NCBI RefSeq assembly: GCF_026914185.1
Contig: NC_070574.1
Span: forward strand, 186,001 to 250,000
DNA length: 64,000 bases
Origin: Puccinia triticina
Taxonomy: Eukaryota > Basidiomycota > Pucciniomycetes > Pucciniales > Pucciniaceae
Reading direction: 5' to 3'
Shown here: positions 58,090 through 64,000 of the stretch, piece after piece
Numbering within the stretch: position 1 is the first letter of the stretch
How the letters are laid out: each line of letters begins with the position of its first letter
Notes under the pieces: generated by a model
Told to the model about the DNA's origin: nothing
Database searches by the model: none
What the model saw: only the letters and a program-made list of their open reading frames with translations
Translations under genes and position numbers: made by a program

Positions 58090-58165
58090 GCAGGGTCGTA
58101 CACCTAGCTGGGGAGGGGAGGAGGGTTGCAGAGTCGTACACCTAGCTGGGGAGGGGAGGAGAAGG
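58090..58165. repeat. 32-bp direct repeat, two copies
   Basis: GTCGTACACCTAGCTGGGGAG followed by GGGAGGAG occurs at about 58095 and 58133. Confidence 0.8.
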
Positions 58166-58703
58166 GAGTGAACAGGGACTTGCCTGTCCAAAGAAGCCAG
58201 TGCAATGAGATGGAGATGGAGCGACCAAGCCACCGATCGGGTGGATGTTGATGGTCAGAGGAAGAGCTGGGGCGGTATCCGTATGGCAGGGGGTGGTGGT
58301 AGGATGCGTTGGGATGTGGCTGACTCGATGAGAGTGGTCCCCCATGGTTTCACCGGGTACGGACCATGTGCGGCCTGCTGCGGACCGCGCTAGGTCTTGC
58401 AGCGAATGCCATGTAGGTCTTTTTGCCGGTGGTTAGGGCAATGTAGGAAGTTAGGGCTAATGGAACTCGGTGTTGGCTTTCACATCTCGGGGCCCCGGAT
58501 CCCCCGAAGCTCATAAGGGAAGTACATGTATCAAATCGAGTGGCATGTCATACTTAGGGACTTATGTATTGTATATCAATTGGTAATGGTTCTGCGATCA
58601 ACAAGGCAACAAGCAAATGACACAATGAGAGCAGGGAGGCAATCTCGGTCAAGCCGCAAGTGAACAGCAAAAAAACTCAGAGCACAGAGCTTGTAGAATT
58701 CAT

Positions 58704-61325
58704 TCATTTGTCTTCGCCTTCATCGTCTGAATCATCCAAGGCCTTCTCAGCCGCAGTGAGCGGGGTTCGAGCGCGATGGCGTGACCCTGAAGTTGTTAAT
58801 CGCTTACGTTTGGATTGGTTGGTTGTGGAGTTGGCGGAGGTGGTCGGGGCTCCCAGTTCGCTGTTGGTATCATCAGTGGTGCGAGGTGGTTGCTTCTTTG
58901 GAAGATTCTTCTTGCAACGAGGAACCACGCCAAGCAATGCATCTTGATCGGCCACTACACGAATGAGGTTCTGATCGAGGTCGTGATTAATCAGTGTGAT
59001 CATAGGACCTTTGAGTTCGCGGCTCAGAGTCTTGAGCCATATTGGGTTGGACTTGGCACCAGGAAGAAAGACAAGCTTGAAACCGATTGCACCAAGTTGA
59101 CTGTCACAGTCACCCCAGCTCCAAGACTGTTTCAAGCCATTGGTTTCTTCAGCTAGGTATGGGAATATCAGTTACATGAGATAACCAAGGGTTTGTCGCT
59201 TGAATTTATCTGAATTGGCTTACCAACAAAAGATCCAAGACGAGTTCGCAGGTTGGTAGCAGCTTCACGAGCAAGTGCTAAAGTGTGAAAATTGACCACA
59301 TCAGTTAGAATAGAAATCGATGGGGGTGACCAGCTGATAAGCTTACGAATCTTTGCCTTGTTTACAAGGGCTGGAATGTTGTTGATTCGGAACCCAGAAA
59401 GAAATGCTTGAAGTCGATTCTGGTAGCTTTGCAGTCCATCTGCATGCTCGATCTGTTTGGAAAATGGCGCAGCTCCAGGTGTACTGCGAGTAAATTGGAA
59501 GTTGTGTGCCGAGAGGTGGTTGGATATGCCTATCAGGACAAATTCACAGTGAGAGCTCTTGGCCACATGGACCGCCTATGTTCATATAATGTCAGTGGAG
59601 GGTAGAAGAACATCTGATTAAATGAGGCGGCACTTACTTTGGCCTGCCACTCGGTCATCCACTTATCAACACGTGAGTGAGCTGCCTTCAAGGACTTTGA
59701 GCAGACCCGTAAGCCGCCAACAGTCGGAACTCGAGGTGTAGGAACCAAATCTGTCGTAGTGGTTTCTTGAGGATTGTTGCCAGTTGTTGTAGTATCAACA
59801 ACGGCCGCCCCAGTTGGATTGGATTCCGATGCCGCATCTTGATCTGGTCCGACTGTTGGATCGGTTGCAAAGGCCCTCTTCTCATCAAGTGTCATTGCGT
59901 CCCACATCGCAGAAAGCTTCCCCATCGCTTCTTTGTCCTTAACACCCTTGCCGCCTGAATCATACAAGTTAGCCTGTTTCAATTGAAGATTAATAGGGCC
60001 TCCTCTCACTTTCTTTGAATATTGCTCGTGCAATGGGTGTCTTCATGAAGTTATTCCAGATGGTTGCAGCTCGAAGGGATTGTTTTCTTCCCCTGGAAGA
60101 ATCAGATAATAACAAGTCAATTTACTTATGAATTGTCAATGGAAAAAAGATAGACTAACAAGAGCTTCTCGACCATCTCAACAGAGACTCGCCGTTCAAT
60201 AGCTAGGAGAGCTAAGTCTTTCTGTTGGGTAAGGTAAAACTCCAGAAACACTTCAACATCTGAATTTGTCATGTGTTTCTTGGACTTATCCTTTGAAATC
60301 CCTTGAAGTTCATCTGCTGTCTTTTGACTATAGTCGACTTCCTCCTCTGGCTCTCGGTCTTCGACTTGTTGATTAACGTCTGCAAGGAATCGATTGATTG
60401 ATTGAGACTGGGTTACAGTGGTAGCTGGCGTGGTTGAGTTGGCTGCGTTTGTGTTAACAATTGGTGCTGATGGTGTGGGCACAGGGGGAGTACTTTCAGG
60501 GACAGCAGCTGAGACAGTGGAGCGGTTAGTTCTCTTGCGCTTTCGGGGACCGGTTGCAATGGTGGAGGCGGGAAAGTGAGGGGGCAGAAGAGCCGAGGTT
60601 TGTGGGGCAGGATTCATCACATCGGAGTCGTTCTGCTGGCCTCCATGGCTGGAATGAGATTGCTGACCACCATGGCCAAATTCTTGGCCACCAACACTGG
60701 ATTGTTGACCGGCGCCGCTGAAGTGTTGACCGCCGCCGCTGAATTGTTGTCCGCCGCTGCTGAATTGTTGGCCGCTGAATTGTTGTCCGCCGCCGCTGAA
60801 TTGTTGTCCGCCGCCGCTGAATTGTTGTCCGCCGCCGCTGAATTGTTGTCCGCCGCCGCTGAATTGTTGTCCGCCGCCGCTGAATTGTTGTCCGCCGCCG
60901 CTGAATTGTTGTCCGCCGCCGCTGAATTGTTGTCCGCCACCACTGAAAAATTGTTGTCCATCATCAAACTGTTGTCCACCACCACTGAACTGTTGACCGC
61001 CGCTGCCACCACCAAATTGTTGACCGCCGCCGCTGAAGTGTTGACCTCGACCGCTAAATTGTTGACCACTGCCAAACTGTTGAACACCAGCGTATTGCTG
61101 ACTGCCACCAAGCTGTAAGCCGTCATTCAAATTCAATCCGGTATTGAGCCGCTGGCTACCATCGAATAACAGGCTTCTGTTGAGCTGCAAACCATCATCA
61201 ATTGGTTGAATATCAGAGAACCGCGTGGTTGGAGGAGTGAAGTTGTTGCGGGGGTTCAAATATCCATCATGCGGAGAGGTCCGCTCCAGCCCATTCGAAG
61301 TAGGGTAGCCGTACATGTTGTTCAT
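58704..61325 (-). pseudogene. KDZ accessory gene: GQQFSGG-repeat protein with possible HMG-like segment
   Basis: Model: exon 1 61325-60160, exon 2 60092-59638, exon 3 59575-59224, exon 4 59152-58704 (TGA 58706-58704), about 800 residues. Residues ~60-220 are Gly/Gln-rich, with a repeated GGGQQFS unit. NSDVEVFLEFYLTQQKDLALLAIERRV follows. Exon 2 starts RAATIWNNFMKTP, changes frame by one base near 60025, then reads EQYSKKVRGG and LSAMWDAMTLDEKRAFA, which loosely resembles HMG-box sequence. The last exons (GPMITLINHDLDQNLIRV) are ordered, with a basic/acidic tail. Convergent placement within the element marks it as transposon cargo. Function unknown; DNA binding is a guess. Confidence 0.6.
60715..60945 (-). 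repeat. 21-bp coding tandem repeat in the accessory gene
   Basis: TTCAGCGGCGGCGGACAACAA (minus strand, shown across a unit boundary) repeats about ten times, with one shortened unit, and encodes the FSGGGQQ heptad. Units are nearly identical, pointing to recent expansion or slippage. Confidence 0.9.
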
Positions 61326-61810
61326 GGTTTCTGATGATAAATAAGCCTTGACAAACAGAAAATATCAAGAAATAGAAGAAGTAGTTAGCTGACTCTTCTT
61401 TAATAGGAACGGGTTCTAAATAAGGAAAATTGTGATCCAAACCCAACAGCTGCTTGCCAAGTGATGATTTGAGAGAGGTTGAGAATCAAAAGTTTTGATG
61501 CTGTTGAATCAGTGCGTGTATTTGGTCAGTTGAAGTTCGATTGCTAGAGTTGGAGCAGTGTTGCTCTGAGAAAGATTTATCACGGGTGGGCAAGAGCTCT
61601 CAGGGCTCCCGCTCCGGGTACGGGGCTCGGGGGTTGATCTCTGATATTTTGCAGCTGGCACCGGTAGGTTGTTACTCATATGTGTATGTAGTTACATGCT
61701 CATATATGTCAAAGTCCAAAAAGAAAGGTTTACCGGACTTGAGGTTCTGCCGAGCTTGTAAGGGTCTCGGAAGTGTTATTATATTAAAGTCTTACAAGTG
61801 CACAAGTGAG

Positions 61811-61928
61811 GGGGTGAGGTAGCGCGCGTCTGAGTGAGGTTGCGTGAAGCCGCATTTCAGCTACTCAGTAGCCTCTGAATTTTTCTGAGCCTGGCTACTG
61901 AGTAGTTGAAATCGTGTTGTCTCGGGTG
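61811..61928 (-). repeat. KDZ right terminal inverted repeat
   Basis: Inverted copy of 50944-51061, with the same internal hairpin. Followed by GAGATCAG. Confidence 0.93.
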
Positions 61929-61936
61929 GAGATCAG

Positions 61937-62255
61937 GAAGAGGGCAAGAAGGGTCTTCAGGGTGAGGACGGAGTGGGGATATGAGAAGAGGATAAATTAT
62001 GAGAATTCCAGTTACCTTAAGAGAGCGAGGGAAAAAAAAAAAAAAAAAAAATGAGGGGGGTGCAAGGGATATGAACTGAAGAGAGAGATATGGAGGTGCC
62101 TTCAAAAGACAATTCTGTCTACATAGAAGTTGGAATGAAACCAGGAGAATTTCAAATTTCATGGTGCCTTTGCCACCGTTTAGGCTATGGAGTCTGGGTT
62201 GCCGTCCATTGGGCCTTTGGCTAACAACCTCAAGGCTATGTTGATTTGAATTTGG
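61937..62255. other. Spacer right of the KDZ element
   Basis: Contains a 19-base A run near 62033-62051 and no supported gene. Confidence 0.4.
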
Positions 62256-63015
62256 GGACACTGAGGTTCTGTGGCAAGACTTGGAACATTTGGTTTGCGC
62301 TCTGTTTGGTCACGGGGCCAAAGCGAACGTTCCTTGTTGGGACTTAAAGGTTTAGGCCATTGGATCTTGGTTGGATCCTGGCAATGGGATGATTTAAACA
62401 TGTACTGTGTTTGGTTGTGTTACCAAAGCAATAATCTCTTGTCGAGACTGATAGATTTGGGCTGTTAGATCCTGGTTGGTTCTCAGCAATGTGTGGATTC
62501 TAACTTGTGCTCAACCTTGGTCTTGGCGCCGAGGCGACCATTCCTTGTCTATACTCATATAGAGGCTTGGGCTGATGGATCTTGGTTGGATCTATTCTCA
62601 ACTCTGAGGTGATTTGACTTAAGCTCTGTTTTGGTCGCGGAGCCAAAGCAACCGTTCCTTGTTGGGAGTTAGAGGTCTTTGGTGCCATTGGACTCAGCTA
62701 TAAGATGAGTTAACTTATGCTCAGGGGATAATTTAACTCGTACTCTGTTTTGGTCGCGGTGCCAAGGCGACCGTTCCTTGTTGAGACGTGGAGGGAGAAC
62801 ATTGGGCTGTTGGATCTTGGTTCGATCTCAGCTGTGAGATGATTCTAACTTATGCCCTGTTTGGTCACGGCGCCGAGGCGACCGTTCCTTGTTGGGACTT
62901 GGAGGTTTTGGGTTCGTTGGATCTTGGTTGGATCTTAGCCATGGGATAATTTAACTTGTACTCTGTTCTGGTCGCGGCGCCGAGGCGACCGTTCCTTGTC
63001 GAGACATGGAGGGAG
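62256..63015. repeat. Degenerate ~120-bp tandem array with palindromic core
   Basis: Six or seven diverged units, each with TTTGGTCGCGGCGCCGAGGC followed by GACCGTTCCTTGTTG and later TTGGATCTTGGTTGGATC. The GGTCGC...GCGACC core is self-complementary. No long open frame. Confidence 0.75.
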
Positions 63016-63838
63016 AGCGTAGCATTCAAGTATTATGTAGGATGGTGTGTGGTTGCTTATGACTGGATGGGTAACTATACACTACTTGGGATTGGCAGAA
63101 AGATCGTAGAATCCAGCGGGAATTTGGAGATGAATTAGGGATAGGATCAAGAGCCGGTGAAGGAAGGTGCCAAATGTTTGGAGAAAAGGAACGGTCTCTG
63201 CTGGGGCTGCTGAAAGGGGCCATGTCAGTAGGAGCGCTGGCAAAGAAAGAAAGATTCTTGTCGGGGATGGAGAAAGAGGCCAGGTTAGGAGAGACACTGG
63301 CAAGGAAGGAGAGGATGAGCTTCCGAGGCGGCTTGGCTGGGGAGGAATGGACGAGTCTGAGGAAGAGAGCTCCTTGAGGGAAGTTCCCAAGGAGCATGCT
63401 TGGAGCTCGACCTCCTATACCGCCCTGTAAGCGCCTGCCTTCGGGCTGAAGCATGTGTCAAGATAAATTGCCTCATCTTAAGTGTTCGGCGGCTTGGCGT
63501 GTACAGGGGTTGGCTAGGCGGTCTCTATGGACTCCACCCACCTCCCGCTGCGCTCCCGGTAACACAACATCAACCAGCAGTGCCAAGCTCGCCTCAAGCC
63601 TTCTCCTTGGATCCCCCCGCATGTATCCTTGACAACAAAGCCTCCGCCACGCCACCGCTGTACATCATTTTGACCCGCAAGGCATTAGCTACATCTGTGG
63701 CGCGAGGGCTCTCGTACCGACGACTACTCGCCCTCTCTCGCCGGCGAAAGGGACAGAGGAGTGCACAAACGAATGCTCAGCAATCCCGAGAGCCTGCTCC
63801 TTGCTTCGCCCTCAATAACCTCCTCTTCAACACCATTA
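63016..63838. other. Leader region before the final coding frame
   Basis: GAGAAAGG/GGCAAGGAAGG-rich sequence to about 63370, then GC-richer sequence with the short inverted repeat GCCTGCCTTCGGGCTGAAGC. Overlapping open frames look like shadows. It could be LTR or leader of a retroelement; unproven. Confidence 0.3.
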
Positions 63839-64000
63839 ATGCCGTCAACTTCGAACAGCCTTGCGGTCAAGGTGGACGATACCATGATCAGAGATACCCA
63901 AGAAGAAGAAGGTGATCCAGAAGAAAACAACGGTCGGTTTCGGACGGAGACGACGCAACCGGACCCCTTTGCCGCTCCGTTTTCCACCCCACCTCGTCGA
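63839..64000 (+). CDS. Start of an unidentified acidic protein, truncated by window end
   Basis: ATG 63839 in context ATTAATGCC opens 54 codons to the window edge without a stop: MPSTSNSLAVKVDDTMIRD, then acidic EEEGDPEENN, then TTQPDPFAAPFSTPPRR. Composition resembles the disordered N-terminus of a retrotransposon Gag, but no domain is reached. A longer overlapping frame from 63400 is Arg/Leu-rich and less protein-like. Confidence 0.4.
   Translation, partial: MPSTSNSLAVKVDDTMIRDTQEEEGDPEENNGRFRTETTQPDPFAAPFSTPPRR

Larger units (their letters stand above)
54932..58703. other. KDZ element non-coding middle
   Basis: 3.8 kb of mostly A/T-rich sequence between the convergent genes. Short frames show no domains. 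It holds the separate small repeats listed below and no supported gene. Confidence 0.55.
50944..61928 (+). mobile_element. Complete KDZ DNA transposon
   Basis: 118-bp terminal inverted repeats (50944-51061, 61811-61928) start CACCCGAGACAAC, and GAGATCAG occurs on both sides (50936-50943, 61929-61936) as an 8-bp target duplication. An 8-bp duplication is typical of KDZ/Zisupton transposons. The element carries a plus-strand KDZ transposase (51500-54931) and a convergent minus-strand accessory gene (61325-58704) separated by 3.7 kb of non-coding sequence. Two stops in the transposase and a frameshift in the accessory gene suggest that it now needs help from another copy. Confidence 0.93.

Noticed and set aside
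60576..61126. Ala/Glu/Leu-repeat (+) and Asn/Ser/Ala-repeat (-) frames across the 21-bp array
   Set aside because: They are alternative frames of the GQQFSGG coding repeat.

Overview
The window looks like a transposon-dense stretch of a basidiomycete genome, most likely a rust fungus (Pucciniales). This is inferred from the combination of a KDZ transposon with a CxC-type cysteine cluster, a Rep/helicase Helitron, several Ty3-type LTR retrotransposons nested in one another, short fungal introns with GTRAGT donors, and an A/T-rich background with GC-rich islands. I see no convincing single-copy housekeeping gene; nearly everything recognisable is a mobile element or cargo.

Layout. 1-1226: minus-strand gene with a GCM/WRKY-like zinc-binding C-terminus, running off the left edge through an intron. 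1740-2000: array of small hairpins. 2056: minus-strand Helitron 3' end. 2143-8810: complete but non-coding LTR element ('A') flanked by CCGG. 9156-11822: element with ~445-bp inverted repeats that holds GC-rich coding fragments, a 45-bp palindromic tandem repeat and a second minus-strand Helitron 3' end. About 13.4-47.18 kb: a large plus-strand Helitron with a Rep/PIF1-type protein and three small intron-containing paralogous genes (here P1, P2, P3), ending in a hairpin plus CTAG at 47181. P1 is split by LTR element 'B' (14130-34898, CCGG duplication). B is itself split by a chromodomain Ty3-type element 'C' (22834-33130, AACAG duplication). 47.3-50.9 kb: LTR-like sequence, a local duplication and unassigned DNA. 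50944-61928: complete KDZ transposon with 118-bp terminal inverted repeats, an 8-bp target duplication, an eight-exon transposase and a convergent accessory gene. 62.2-63.0 kb: degenerate tandem array. 63839-64000: start of an acidic coding region cut by the window edge.

How the parts work together. The Helitron Rep/Hel protein would supply HUH nuclease and helicase activity, and P1-P3 are candidate nucleic-acid-binding helpers. A and B share their primer-binding site, polypurine tract, LTR tips and CCGG target, so A is a plausible non-autonomous partner of the B family. C has a spliced first gene whose AUG appears to be created by splicing from a donor inside the 5' LTR. Most coding regions carry in-frame stops or frameshifts, and all three stops in the Helitron protein are TGA, so these copies are decayed even though LTR pairs are nearly identical.

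All intron models are by eye from GT/AG sites and reading-frame phase; no transcript or database evidence was available.
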